NCBI RefSeq assembly: GCF_037893015.1 | Contig: NC_133661.1 | Span: forward strand, 223,475,489 to 223,539,488 | Length of the DNA stretch: 64,000 nt | Direction of reading: 5' to 3' | Source of the DNA: Macrotis lagotis | Taxonomy: Eukaryota > Chordata > Mammalia > Peramelemorphia > Peramelidae | Shown: piece by piece, positions 24,101 to 38,000 of the stretch | How the letters are laid out: each line of letters starts with the position of its first letter | Numbering within the stretch: position 1 is the first letter of the stretch | Program-made: the position numbers and the translations under genes | Notes under the pieces: model-generated | What the model was told of the DNA's origin: nothing | What the model saw: only the letters and a program-made list of their open reading frames with translations | Database searches by the model: none

Positions 24101-27100
24101 AATATGGTTCTGTAGAAGATAAAAGGAAAAATGCCTGTTTTTAAAGAAATTTAAAAATTAAAGGACAAATATATATACATATAAATGTAAATATATGCAT
24201 ATAGAATGTTTAGATAGAAGAGAAAAAAAGACATTTAAAAATTAGGTAGCTCTGTATTTTGTAATTCTGTTTATTGCATTTACTGCTGTCCTTTTGGGAG
24301 AAGGGGACTTCTGTAAAGAATTTCCAGTGTGAGATCTTCCTGTTGCTTTAGGTCAGCAGTTTATCTGCAGCTTATAAATTCTTAGAGTTACCTCTGAAGC
24401 ATTATAGAATTAGTGATCCTATAACTCATTCATGTCAGAGAGAAGACTTGAATTCAGATTATCCTGACTCATGGTCTGACTTTTTGACTACTACATTGTA
24501 CACTTTTGCTGCCTTTACTTTCAAGATTTCAGCATTGATTTTCTGATTCATTTGCATGATACTGTACTATTTATCTCTAACTTCATTACTTTTCTCTTTT
24601 TTCATTTAATATTTAAGTTAAAATACACATTTGAAACTAATTGCAGAGAGGCATATAGAGGCCTAATGGAGAGTTCTCAACTAATTGAGAATATAGGTAT
24701 AGAATGACTTAAAATTTTTCACTGAAGAACTGTGTATCTTTATCACAACACTGCTTTTTTGTGCTAGATTCCAGATGAGATGATTCAATGTGTAGTTTGT
24801 GAAGATTGGTTCCATGGAAGGGTGAGGATTGTTTTCTTTTATCTTTTAAAGATAATACTTTAAAACACATGAGGTTTTTTAAAATTAATTTTTTCTTATT
24901 TTGTAATGGACATTATAAAAGTTATTGTCCATATTGAATATTCCCAATTCATTACTTTAGTAGTTGCTTAAAAATTAATTATTTGTTGAATAGAAAGTCA
25001 TTGGAGCATTCTGTTTTATAAATTGACAGCATCTGGGCGCAATTCCTCCTGAGAGTGGGGATTTCCAAGAGATGGTGTGCCAAGCGTGCATGAAACGCTG
25101 TTCCTTTTTGTGGGCTTATGCTGCACAGTTAGCAGGTAGATATCTCTATTTTCCATATTCTTAATGTTAACTGAAATAGTCTGCCAATCAAGTTTTCATT
25201 TAAGTACGCTGACAGACCCACTACTGCTAGGTGTTATGGAGAATAGACAAAAATAACTGTTATAAAGTTTGGTTTGTGCACCACTGGTAAATGGATTTTG
25301 GTGAAGAACATAGCTTTAGCTGTGTCATGTAGAATATCATCAGCTCAGTAGACATCAGAAAATGCTTTGTTTAAAGCTGGAGAATACTCAAACCTTTCTG
25401 CTCTCATATTACCCATCAGTACTGTCATTCCTTCTTTTGTTGTTAGTGTCCCTTCTTTCTTATTTTTTATTTATTTTTATTTATTTTCATATTTTAGGTT
25501 TTTTTTGCAAGGCAATGGGGTTAAGTGGCTTGCCCAAGGCCACACAGCTAGTAATTATTACTAAGTGTCTGAGGCCGGATTTGAACTCTAGTACTCCTGA
25601 CTCCAGGGCCGGCGCTCGATCCATTGTGCCACCTAGCTGCCCCAGTATCCCTTCTTTTTAATCCTTATCACTATCACCATAAACTTAAAAGTGCTTTATA
25701 CCAGAATTGCTGCAGTCAGTTCCTGCCTGGTTACACTGTTGCTAGTCTCACCTGTAAATAAGATGGCTAAAACAGGGTCAGATCCATCTTTTTAAGATTC
25801 CACTCACTCTCCTGCTTAAAAATCTTTAATGTCAGAGGAATAAAATTCATACTACTTGGCTATAATCTTAGTCCAGTTTTCTCTTTCAAATGCCACTTCC
25901 ACTGCTTTCCCAGACTTTGCAGTTGCAGCACTCTGAGACTCCTGGAAGCCACTCTGTGTGGTCCAGTGGGAGAAATACCAAACCTAGAATCAGGAACCCT
26001 GGAGTCAGAACCAACAGACATATTTTTGTGGGATCTTGGGCACCAAATCACTGCCTCACTATGTCTTCGTTTCCTCATCTGTAAAATGAGCGGGTTGGAT
26101 TAAATAGTGACCAAGTATCTGTAACTATGCTTTTAGCAGAGCCAGAATTATGAAATAGAAGGTTTCCAATTTTAAATCCCATTCTTTTTTCTGCTTATGG
26201 AGCTCCTGGGTCAAGGACATGAACCCTCATACCCCGAATTTCTCCTTACCTTACTGTCTGGAGCTGTTTGACCTCCATTGTCACTTTAAAACTCTCTTTG
26301 GATACAAAATTCTTAACCTGAGAGAGAGACTTTTTGAATACTTGACATCCAACAAGTGATGAGCCTATGGAAAAACATATTAGCAATTCAAAAGTTGGTT
26401 CTTTTTCTTTATCAATCCTTACCCCTCTAATAACAATCCGCTATAGTAGGATCTTTTGAATTTTTTTTCTGGTCCTTTGATAGATGATAATAATCTTAAT
26501 AGCTAACATTTTGTTTGCAAAGCACTCATAATATTACTCATTTGATGTTGCAACAATCCTGTGAAATATATTATTATCCTCATTTTGGTGAGGAAACTGA
26601 GACAGACAAAGGTGAAATGACTTGGCCAGGGATCACACAGCTTATAAGTGTCTCAGACCAGAGTTGAACTTAGATCTTCCTGATTCCAACCAAGGCCTGC
26701 CTCCAAAGACACACTATCTGCCCAACCTTGGAGAAATTATTTAATTTCTCCATGCCCAGGCAATTCTCTGAGACTCAGTCAATAAATATTAGGTACCTGT
26801 TATGCACAAAAAGAGGCAAAAGCTGCCCTTGAGCTCGTCCATTGGGGATGGCAACATGCAAGCTATATACAACTTAAATAAAAAGTAATTAACAGAAGGA
26901 AGGCGCTAGAATTAAGAAGCCTTGGGGAATACTGCTGTAAAAGATGGAATTTTTAGTTGGGAATAAAAAGAAGCTGGAGAGGTCAAAAGAGGGGAACAAA
27001 GGAGAGAGAGAACAATCCAGGCATGGGGGACAGTCAGAAAAAAATATCCAGGACGGAGAGATAGAGAATCTTGTCCACAGAACATCCTGGAGGATGGAAG

Positions 27101-30100
27101 AGTATGGACATGTCTGGGAGTAAAGGTGTAAGAAGATTAGAAAGAAAGTAGTGGTAAGTTATAAAGGGCTTTGAATGCTAAACAGAGCTTTTTGTATTTG
27201 ATTCTGGAGGCAATAGGGAGCCACTGGAGTGATGGGTGAGGTGGGGGTGTGTGTGACATGATTATACCTGTGCTTTCTGCTAATCACTTTAGTGCCTGGA
27301 GAATAAATGAGTAGGGAGAAACTTGGGGCAGGCCAGTAGATTATCAGGCTATTGAAGTAATGCAGGCATGAGGTGATGAGGGGCTGATACAGAGTGGTAG
27401 CTGGATCAGAGGAGAGAAAAGTGGGGGAAGAGTATTCAAGAGATGTTGCAAAGATGGAACTGACAGACTTAGACAACAACTTGAATGAGACCCCCTGAAG
27501 AAGCAAGAAGATGGTAGGAAGATTTCTCCAGTAGAATGGTGAGATTACTGTAAACTAAGGATGAATTGCTAATCTGTATTGGTAAGAATTTTCCTACCAG
27601 GAGTTCTTTAAAATACTTTAAAAGATTGACATAAACATTGATTTGAGTAGTAGAAAATGTTTTTTACAAATAAAAGTAAAATATCATGTGAAAATTAGCA
27701 GTTTTGAGATCTTTTAGAGAAAAAGGACCAGAGGAAAACCATTTATTTCAATATTCTAAAGGGATGAGCCTTATAATCCCTCTGAGGTCAGGTTCAGCCC
27801 TATGGTTTTCACATAAATATTACATTTGACTTTACTATTCCTTTTACTGTATCTCTCTCTTGATAGTCAGGTAATGCTGGACTTGCTATGAAATGCCATA
27901 CTTTGTTATATTAACCTCTGATCTGATGATGACTTCATTCCCTGAACCTCCTCACATACTTCTCCTGAGCTCAAGTTGTTTATAAGAGATATTAGGGGTG
28001 TGCTGGCTAATGTTTAATAATGAGGTGAGGAGGAGAGGGGAAATGTATGCGCAAATACTTTTAAGTTTAATCTGTATTAACAGTTTTAAAAGTTTAGACA
28101 ATAAACAAAACTTAATCAAGACTTGATTTGTAACAATGTTCACACTGAAAATTTAATAACCAACTCTTGCAAGCCCTTTAGAACTAGCTCCAGCACACTC
28201 CAGCTAATAATTGTCTCCCAGTATTGTTTCTCTGTGGGAAGCTTAACCTTGATATCCTTAGCTCAGAGATGAAACTAGGAGTAGGGGAGAAGTTGTTGAA
28301 GAGAGGTAGATTTCTACACAGTCAAATCTTAAAATGGAATGGGCTGTTCAAGGTGAGAGTAGGGGTTATTTGGTGGGTTCTTCACTGGATATCTTCAAGT
28401 GAAGTTTGTATGACCCCTTTAAGGGTTCTCAGATTTGAGTTAGATCATATGTCCTCTGAGGTCCTTTAAAATTCTTAAGTTCTGTACATAAGCCTCCACA
28501 TCTCAAGTGCAATAATCTGCAGCCCCAACACTTGAAATGTCCTGCTCTCTTATCTCTACCTCTCTTAAGAGATGTCTGTCCTTCAGGTCTCAACTGAAAT
28601 CCTAGTTGTTCCATGAAATCTTTTCTCATTCCCTCAAAACCATAATGGCTTACTGCCTATAACACTCATTTGAAAAGGGGTGTGTCCTACTATGCAAAGA
28701 ACTCATGATTTGGAATCAGTAGACCTAGATTCACATGCATCCCAGATGCTTAGTAGCTATGTGATACTGGTCAAGCCAATTAAACTCTTGAGAGACTCAT
28801 TTTTCTTCATCTGTAAAATTGAGATAGTGCTATTTTGTGCTACCTACCTCAAAGGGTTGATTTGAACAAAATATTTTGCAAACCTTAAAGCCCCAAAATA
28901 ATAATGTAAATTATCCTAGGCTATTTTGAATTATTATATTTTTATGTGAAGATCTTCTACCTTTCTAAACAAATTAGGAATTATTTTGAAGGCAGGGAAT
29001 TCTTTCCCTTTTGTAGCATCCCATAGTACTTAATATAAAACCTAGCACCCAATAAATGCTTGGTGGGCATTGATCAAAGAAACTCCCCAATTCTGTTTTT
29101 TTTAAGTTGTGTCCTATACTTCATGATCCTATTTGGAGTTTTCTTGGCAAAGATACCGGAGTGGTTTGCCATTTCCCTCCCTAGCTCATTTTTACAGGTG
29201 AGAAAATTAGGCAAACAGGCTTAAGTGACTTGCCAGGGTCACATGGCTAGTAAGTAAGTGTCTAAGGCCAGATGTGAACTCATAAAGATGTCTTCCAAAC
29301 TCTGGACTGGCAACTATCCACTGAAGCACTTGACTGTCCGAAAAAACCCATGCCTATTGGATTGAAAGCTAGGTTATTACCTAAAAGTGTGGGAATTAGT
29401 TATTAGTTTTATTTCTGTCATCTCCCTCTGATGTGTAGTCTTCTCTCTTTCTAAGCACAGCAAGTAATCTTGTCACATAAGGCAGAAGAATTTTTATCTG
29501 ACAAATATATGGATAATTATTTCCTAGTACCTACAGTCACCAAAATAATAACTGCTGAAGATGATGCAGTGCTGAATGTGGATGGAACTGAAGACCAGAA
29601 AATTATTAAGGCTGAAAATGGAGCAAATACTCATGAAAATATTCCTGAAGAGAGTGTCCTAGAAAAAGAAAAAGATATCAGAGAGGAGAATGAAACAGAG
29701 CAAGTTGATGAACCATCTACCAGCTCTGGTTCTGAATCTGATCTACAAGTAAGAATCATATTAATGCTAGATAGGGTATTGTGGGCTATGAAAAAGTCAA
29801 AGCTTAAGCTAAGTAAATTTAATTTTATGCAAATATAAAATCTTGTATGGACTAACTTGATATAGAAAGTAAATATATTATAATAAAATTAATATAATTA
29901 AAATATAATTTAATAATTATTCAATTATATCTATAATGATTTAATGGTTGATAGTAACAATTCTTTGGATGGTTATACTATTTTGCAGCCACAAATGCAG
30001 TTTTACAAAATTTAAACTAAGGAATGAAACTATAGCATTTAAAAATAGCAACAGAAAACCTTATTCTTCACTTTAATCTAGACAGTTTCCATGAAAGGAC

Positions 30101-33100
30101 TTCAAAATATAGAATCCCATTCAGGCTGCAAACTAAAAGATCTGAGGACCAAGAAGTATGTAAAGCAAGATACTGCCACCTTTTGGCCACATAACTGGCG
30201 TAACAAGTTATGTACCTGTAGTGACTGTATGGTGAGTACTGAATCTAGTTACTAGTTTTTGATTATTTGGAGTAAAATAAGAACAGAAAGCTTATTTTGA
30301 CAATATATCAAGAATATAGTTATAGTAGGAATTTAGAAAAATGTGATATTTTCCTCTTCGAGTCTTGTTTCTCTATGAATTTTGGTTTAGAACATGGGTT
30401 CTTAACTTAGAAGATTTGAAAATAATCTGTTCTTTTTGTTCAAACTCCTCTCAACTCTTAGCAGATGACTTGGATTAATTCTGAAGTACTTAGTAAGAAC
30501 CACTGATGTATCAGAATGCCTTGATTATACTAAAAACTCTTATGACTTCTGGTAGGTCTTTTGAGACAGATCTTGTTTAAGTGTTTTTTGATGTTCTTTA
30601 GATAGCTTTTGTGGTTTCTAGTGATGTATATGGTAAGAAAATAAAACATTTCCCCTTTGTTATAAGCGTTCAGATTTCTTATCAGGTATCCCCAACTTCT
30701 CTTCTTGGTTAAAAACTACACACAAGGGCAGCTAGGTGGTGTAGTGGATAGAGTCACTCTAGTCAGGAGGACCTGAATTCAAATACGGCCTCAGACACTT
30801 AAGAATTACCTAGCTGAGGGGTGGCTAGGTGGCGCAGTGGATAAAGCATTGGCCCTGGGTTCAAATACTGTCTCAGACACTTAATAATTACCTAGCTGTG
30901 TGGCCTTGGGCAAGCCACTTAACCCCATTTGCCTTGAAAAAAACAAACAAAAAAAAGAATTACTTAGCTGTGTGACCTTAGGCAAGTCACTTAACCCCAT
31001 TGCCTTGCAAAAGAAAACAAAAAAAACTTTTAAAAAAAACTACTAACACAAGATAATTTATAAAGTTTTCATTAGATTGAACTTTGAGGATAATAAATTC
31101 TAATGAGATAATTTTATTTTATTTTATTTTTAAAGAAAATGTATGCAGATCTAGAAGTCCTGTTTCTGACAGATGAATATGACACAGTCCTGGCTTATGA
31201 GAACAAAGGCAAAAGTGACCAGGGAACAGACAGGAGAGACCCTTTAATGGATACACTAAACAGCATGAACAGAGTCCAGCAAGTGGAACTTATCTGTGGT
31301 AAATATTAATCTCAAGTGTGGAATTTGGGGCTATTTTTAAAGCATATTTCTTTATAAGAACTGACTTGAACAGAGGCCAATAAAGTAAATGTCATTTTAG
31401 TTTTAATATCAGTCACCAAAAAAAGGCAAATTTTTTTTCCTAATGTTTTTTCTCAGTTACATATAAATTTTTTTTTAACATTTGTTGTTGAAATTTTATT
31501 TTAGTTTTCAATTACATGCAATACTAGTTTTTCAACATTCATCCATTTGCAAATTTACTAGTTCCACATTTTTCTACCACTTATCCTTCTCAACCCCCTC
31601 CCCATGGCAACAAACAGTATGGTAAAGTTGTACATGGACATTTGTGATTATTTACATATTGGTCATTTTGAATTATTACATTTTTATGTAAAGATCTTCC
31701 TTTCTTTCCGCTGTGTAGCATCCCAAAGCACTTAATGTAAAACTTTGTACCCAGAAAACACTTGGTAAGCATTGATTGATGAAAGAAACTACTCATGTGT
31801 GTTTAGTCTTAAAACTAAGTGGAAAGAATGAAAACCATGAGATAGGAAGGAGAAACATAACAAAAGTTTTTAAAAAGTCAGTGTAGTGTGCATTCAGATT
31901 CCATGTTTTTTTCCCTCTGGATGTGGATGGTATTGTCCATAGCAGGTCTCTCAGGGTTGTTCTTGATCTCTAAACTGGTGAGAGGAGCTGCATCCATCAT
32001 AGTTTATCATCTCACAGTGTTATTGTGAGATTTCTTAATAGAACTGTAGTACTCCATAACATTCATATATCACAATTTGTTCATCCATTCCCCAATTGTT
32101 AGGCATCCCTTGACCTCCAATTCCTTGCCACTACCAAAAGAGTTGCTTATAAGTATTTTTGAACATGTGAGAGTTTTCCTGCTTTTTATGATTTCTTTAG
32201 GATATAGACCTAGTATTGGCATTGCTGGATCAAAGGATATAATCAGTTTTGTTGCTCTTTGAGCATAGTTCCAGATTGCTCTCTAGAATGACTGGATCAT
32301 TAACATTGTTTTTAAAAATTTTGAGCTCCAAATTTCTTTCATCCTTCCCTAAATTTCTTCTATCCTTTCCCTCCCCTCTCCTTGAGAAGGCAGGCAATTT
32401 GTTAGTGATTATGTATGTACAGTCATGCAAAAAAAATTTCTGTGTTAGCCATGTTGCAAAAGAAAACACTGACAAAAGGAAAAAAGCAAGGAAGTTAAGA
32501 AGTATGCTTTCATTTGTATTCAAGTTTTTCTTTAGTGTTGAATAGCATTTTTCATTATACCTCCTTTGGAACTGTCTATGATCATTGTATTTCTGAGAAG
32601 AGCTAAGTTATTCACAATTGATCATTGCACATTATTGATGTTACTGTGTACAATATTCTGGTTCTGCTCACTTCATTTTGCGTCAATTCATATTATTCTT
32701 TCCAGATTTTTCTGAAAGCATCCTGCTCATCATTTTTTTAAATTAATATTTTATTTGTTTTCCAATTATATACAATAGTAGTTTCTACCTATTATTTTCT
32801 ATGAGGTTTTGAATTTTACAATTTTTCCTCTACCCCTCCCCCCATCCCGACAGAAGGCAGTCTGATAATCTTCACATTGTTTCCATACTATACATTGATC
32901 GAAAGTGAATGTGTTGGGAGAGAAATCATATCTTTGAGGAGAAAATAAAATACTAGAGATAGCAAAATTATGTAGTACGTAAGACTTTTTTTTTTTTTTA
33001 ATTGAAGGTAATAGACTTCAGTCTTTGTTTAAACTCCACAGTTCTTTGTCTGGGTACAGATGATATTTTCCATCACAGGTGCTTTAAAATTGTCTCTGAT

Positions 33101-34984
33101 TATTGCATTGATGGAATGAGTGAGTCCATTAAGGTTTCATCATTTCTTTTATAGCACAAGGGTAATACATCTCTAGTGTACCATAACTTGTTCAGTTCTT
33201 CCCCAATTGATAGAGCATTCAGTTTCCAATTCTTCACCACCACAAAAAAACTGCCATCAATATTTTTATATGTAAAATATCCTTTTCCTTTTTGCTTTTT
33301 CTTTTTCTTTTATCTCTTTGGGATATAAACCTAGTAGTGATATTGCTGGGTCAAAGGGAATCACAGTTTTCCAGCCTTTTGGGCAGAGTTTCACATTACT
33401 TTTCAGAATGTTCACACTGGGTCACAACTCAACTAGTTGTGCAATAGTGTCCCAATTTTTCCACATCCCTTCCAACATTTATCATTTTCCTTTTCTGTCA
33501 TATTAGGCAATCTGATAGTGGAGTGGTACCTCAGAGTTGTTTTAATTTACATTTCTCTAATCAATAGTGATTTTTTTTCATTTGACCGTAAATAGTTTTG
33601 ATTCCTGTTCATATCTTTTTAATCATTTAGCAATTGGGGAAATGACCTGTGTTCTTATAAATTTGGCTTAGTTCTCTATATATTTGCGAAATGAGACTTA
33701 ATGTAAAATTTTTTTTCTTTCTGTGTTCCTTCTAATCTTGGCTATATTAACTTTGTGCAAAACCTTCTTAATTTAATGTAATCAAAATTATATATATTTA
33801 TATATATCTCATAATGTTCTCCACCTCTTGTTTGGTCATAAACTCTATCCCTTTCTGTAGATCTGACAGGTAAGATTTTCTGTGGCCTCCTAATTTGCTT
33901 ATGGTATTACCTTTTAAAGGCGTATAATCATGTACCCATTTTGAGCTTATCCTGATATACAGAGTGAAATGTTGGGCAATACCTAGTTTTTGCCAAAACA
34001 GCTTTCTAGTTTTCCCAATAATTTTTGTCAAATAGTGAGTTCTTGTCCCAAAAGCTTGGATCTTAAAGAACACAAGATTACTGTGGTCATTTACTGATCA
34101 ATTCCACTGTTCTGTCACTCTGTTTCTTTACAATTATTCTTATATTTTTAACTATTTCTTCTTATAGTTTGAGATAGTCACATTTTCTTTCATTGATTTC
34201 CTTCATGTTCTTGACTTCTATTCTTCCAGATGAATTTTGTTAATATTTTCCCCACCTCTATAAAACTATTTTTCTTAGTTTGATTGGTAGGGCACTGAAT
34301 AAGTAACTTAATTTAGATAGAATTGTACTATATCAATTCAGACTACCCATAAGCAATTAATTTTTCTCCAGTTGTTTAGATCTGACTTTATTTGGATGAA
34401 AATTGTTTTATAATTGTAAAGTTCCTCAGTTTGCTTTCATAGATAATTTTATATTGCCCACAGTCATTTCAAATCAAATTTCTCTTTTTTCCTCTTGCTG
34501 GACTTTGTTGTTTTTATATGGGTTTATTTTATATCCTGCAACTTTGCTGAAATTATTTAGTTCAACTAATTTTTTACTTGATTCTCTAAGAATATAATCT
34601 CTAAGCATATCATCATATCTGCAAAGAATGATAGAATAGGCAAGTTTTTTGAAGATGTGTGATTATGGTACCATCTGTCACTGCTGTTGCTTAATTTTTT
34701 AATGTTAAACTGGTTTTTGGCTGCTCTAATTGTTATACCAAAATTGAATTCCAGAATGATTGCATGCTTGAAAAATAACAAAATGTGCTATTTTGAATGT
34801 GTGGATATAGAAGTAACAGAACATGTAATAGAAAACCAGTTTTTCAAATGACATTACTGTCCTGACATTGGACTTTAGTTTGCTCCTGATAAAAAACAGG
34901 TTTTGTGATCTCAAAAGACAGATATAATATTAACTCTTTATATGATGTATTCTTTTTTGCTACCAGCAGCTAAGTGTGTGTGTG

Positions 34985-35021
<37 letters not shown>

Positions 35022-38000
35022 TAGAGTCCAAAGTTTTCAGTAGACATTCTTTGAAATGCTTTATAATAGGTATAAGTGATATGGATATGGAGATTAGATT
35101 TATAGAGAAACAAAAAAAAAGCCTTAAAATTTTTCATCTAGTAGTATTTGAAGTTAGAGCTCTGCTTTTTTTGGGACTGGTGTTCCTGAGGTGAAGTTGA
35201 CAGAAGTTTAGAAGAATTTAAGATAATGTATAAAACGAACTGCTAAGATTCATCCAAGAGAAATTATTCTGGTTTTAAAATACTAGCAAGTCTATTCAAA
35301 CATAGTGACAGCAACTTGTATTTTTATAACAGATGCATCTTCGTTGAAGTTAACCTGATTGTATGGTATGTGTCTTTTTCTCTTCTAGAATATAATGATT
35401 TAAAGACTGAACTAAAAGACTATCTCAGGAGATTTGCTGATGAAGGAACGGTAAGATGAATCTCAGGTTTTAGAACATTGCTTTGAGTTCCTTAAAAATG
35501 GTTTGTTTTTTGACTTTTTAATCAGTTGTGCCATTAGGGTTTTTTTTGCTTAAAACCATTTTTTAAAATTTATTTATTTTTTAATTTTACAATTTTTCTC
35601 CTAATTTTGTTTCCCTTCCTCTTCCCCCCCACAGAAAGCAGTCTGTTAGTCTTTACATTGCTTCTATACTATACATTGATCTAAACTGAATGTGCTGAGA
35701 AATCCTATCCTTAAGGGAAAAAAATAAAATATAAGAAATAACAAAATTACATAATAAGATAACAGGTTGTTGTTTTTTTTTTAATTAAAAGTAATAGTCT
35801 TTGTTCAAACTCCACAGTTCTTTTTCTGGATACAGATGGTATTCTCCATTGCAGATATCCCAAAATTATGCCTGATTGTTGCACTGATAGAATAGAATGA
35901 GCAAGTTCATTAAGATTCATCATCAACCCCATGTTTCTGTTAAGGGTGTACAATGTTCTTCTGGTTCTACTCATCTCGCTTAGCATCATTTCATGCAGAT
36001 CCTTCCAGGCTTCTATGAATTCTCATCCCTCCTGGTTTCTAATAGAACAATAGTGTTCCATAACATACGTATTATCACAATTTGTTCAGCTATTCCCCAA
36101 TGGGAATGCACTCAGTTTCCAATTCTTTGCCTCCACAAACAGAGCTGCTATAAATATTTTTGTACAAGTGATGTATTTATCCTTTTTCATAGTTTCTTTA
36201 GGGTATAGACCCAGTAGTGGTGTTGCTGGATCAAAGGGTATGTACATTTTTATTGCTTTTAGGCATAATTCCAAATTGCTCTCCACAAAGGCTGGATGAG
36301 TTCACAGCCCCACCAACAATGTTTTAGTGTCCCAGATTTCCTACATCCCTTCCAACATTGATCATTGTCCAGTCTTAGAGCTGTGGGGTGGTACCTCAGA
36401 GATGATCCAATTTGCATTTCTCTTATAAGTAATGATTTAGAGCACTTTTTCATATGACTGTGGATCGCTTTGATTATAAATTGCCTCTATAAGGCTGAAG
36501 GCATTCTCAGATCAGGGGTGAAACAGGGATGCCCATTATCACCACTACTATTCAATATTGTATTAGAAATGTTAGCGTCAGCAATTAGAGAAGAAAAAGA
36601 AATTGAAGGAATTAGAATTGGGAAGGAAGAGACAACACTGTCACTCTTTGCAGATGACATGATGGTCTACCTAGAGAATCCCAAGAAATCGTCCAAAAAA
36701 CTACTGGAACCAATTAGCAATTTTAGCAGAGTTGCAGGTTATAAAATAAACCCTTATAAATCCTCAACTTTTCTATATATGTCTAGCAAGATAAGCAGGA
36801 AGAGCTAGAAAGAGAAATCCCATTCAAAGTAACCTCAGACAATATAAAATACCTGGGAGTCTATTTGCCAAGACAGACTCAGAAACTTTTTGAAAACAAT
36901 TATAAAACACTTCTCACACAAATTAAATCAGATTTAAATAACTGGGCAAATATCAACTACTCATGGATAGGTAGAGCTAATATAATAAAAATGACAATTC
37001 TACTAAAACTAAACTACCTGTTTAGTGCCCTATCAATCAAAATTCCAAAAAATTACTTTGAGTTAGAAAAAATTGTAAGTAAATTCATATGGAGAAATAA
37101 AAAGTCAAGAATTGCCAGGAGCTTAATGAAAAAAAAAAGTGCAAAAGAAGGTGGCTTAGCCCTACCTGATCTAAAATTATATTATAAAGCATCAGTCATC
37201 AAAACTGTTTGGTATTGGCTAAGAAATAGAGTGGTGGGACAGTGGAATAGACTAGGTGCAAAAGCAGGAGACAGTTATAGTAATCTACTGTTTGATAAAC
37301 CCAAAGAGTCCAGCTATTGGGATATAACTCCCTCTGATAAAAACTGCTGGGATAATTGGAAGTTAGTATGGAAGAAACTTAGATTAGACCAACACCTAAC
37401 ACCCTTCACCAAGATAAGATCCAAATTGGGGCAGCTAGGTGGCGTAGTGGATAAAGCACCGGCCCTGGAGTCAGGAGTACCTGGGTTCAAATCTGGTTTC
37501 AGACACTTAATAATTACCTAGCTGTGTGGCCTTGGGCAAGCCACTTAACCCTGTTTGCCTTGCAAAAAAAAACCCAACAAGATAAGATCCAAATGGTTAC
37601 AGGACTTTGACATAAAAAACAATACTATAAGCAAATAGAAAATCAAGGATTAGTTTTACCTGTCAGATCTATGGAAAGGGGAGCAGTTTATGACTAAGGA
37701 AGTTTGAGAACATCACCAAAAATCAATTAGATGATTTCGATTACATTAAATTAAAAAGCTTTTGTACAGATAAAACCACTGTAACCAAGATCAAAAGAAA
37801 TGTAGTAAATTGGGAAACAATCTTTATAACTAATGATCCTGACAAAGGACTCATTTCTAAAATATACAGAGAAACTGAGTCATATTTTTAAAATGAAAAG
37901 CCATTCCCCAATTGACAAATGGTCAAAGGATATGCAAAGGCAATTTACTGATGAGGAGATCAAAGCAATCCATAGCCATATGAAAAAAATACTTTAAATC

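Larger units (their letters stand above)
25136..29536 (+). other. UBR7: UBR7 intron 6
   Basis: 4.4 kb with one WSINE1, L2 and MIR relics, a diffuse older repeat at about 26820-27450 and a Mar1-like SINE close to exon 7. No further exon seen. Confidence 0.8.
31299..35388 (+). other. UBR7: UBR7 intron 9
   Basis: 4.1 kb, more than half of it minus-strand L1 fragments (31481-34075, perhaps to 34720). A TG/TA/GA microsatellite lies at 34974-35021. No exon seen between. Confidence 0.8.

Noticed and set aside
29470..29536. Upstream extension of UBR7 exon 7 starting at an ATG-like codon
   Set aside because: The AG at 29536 gives the family Ala-Val joint with exon 6; the extension is intronic.
36470..37521. 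112- and 218-aa reverse-transcriptase-like frames
   Set aside because: Real RT sequence, but pieces of a broken L1 ORF2 with stops, a deletion and a SINE in it; not a host gene.
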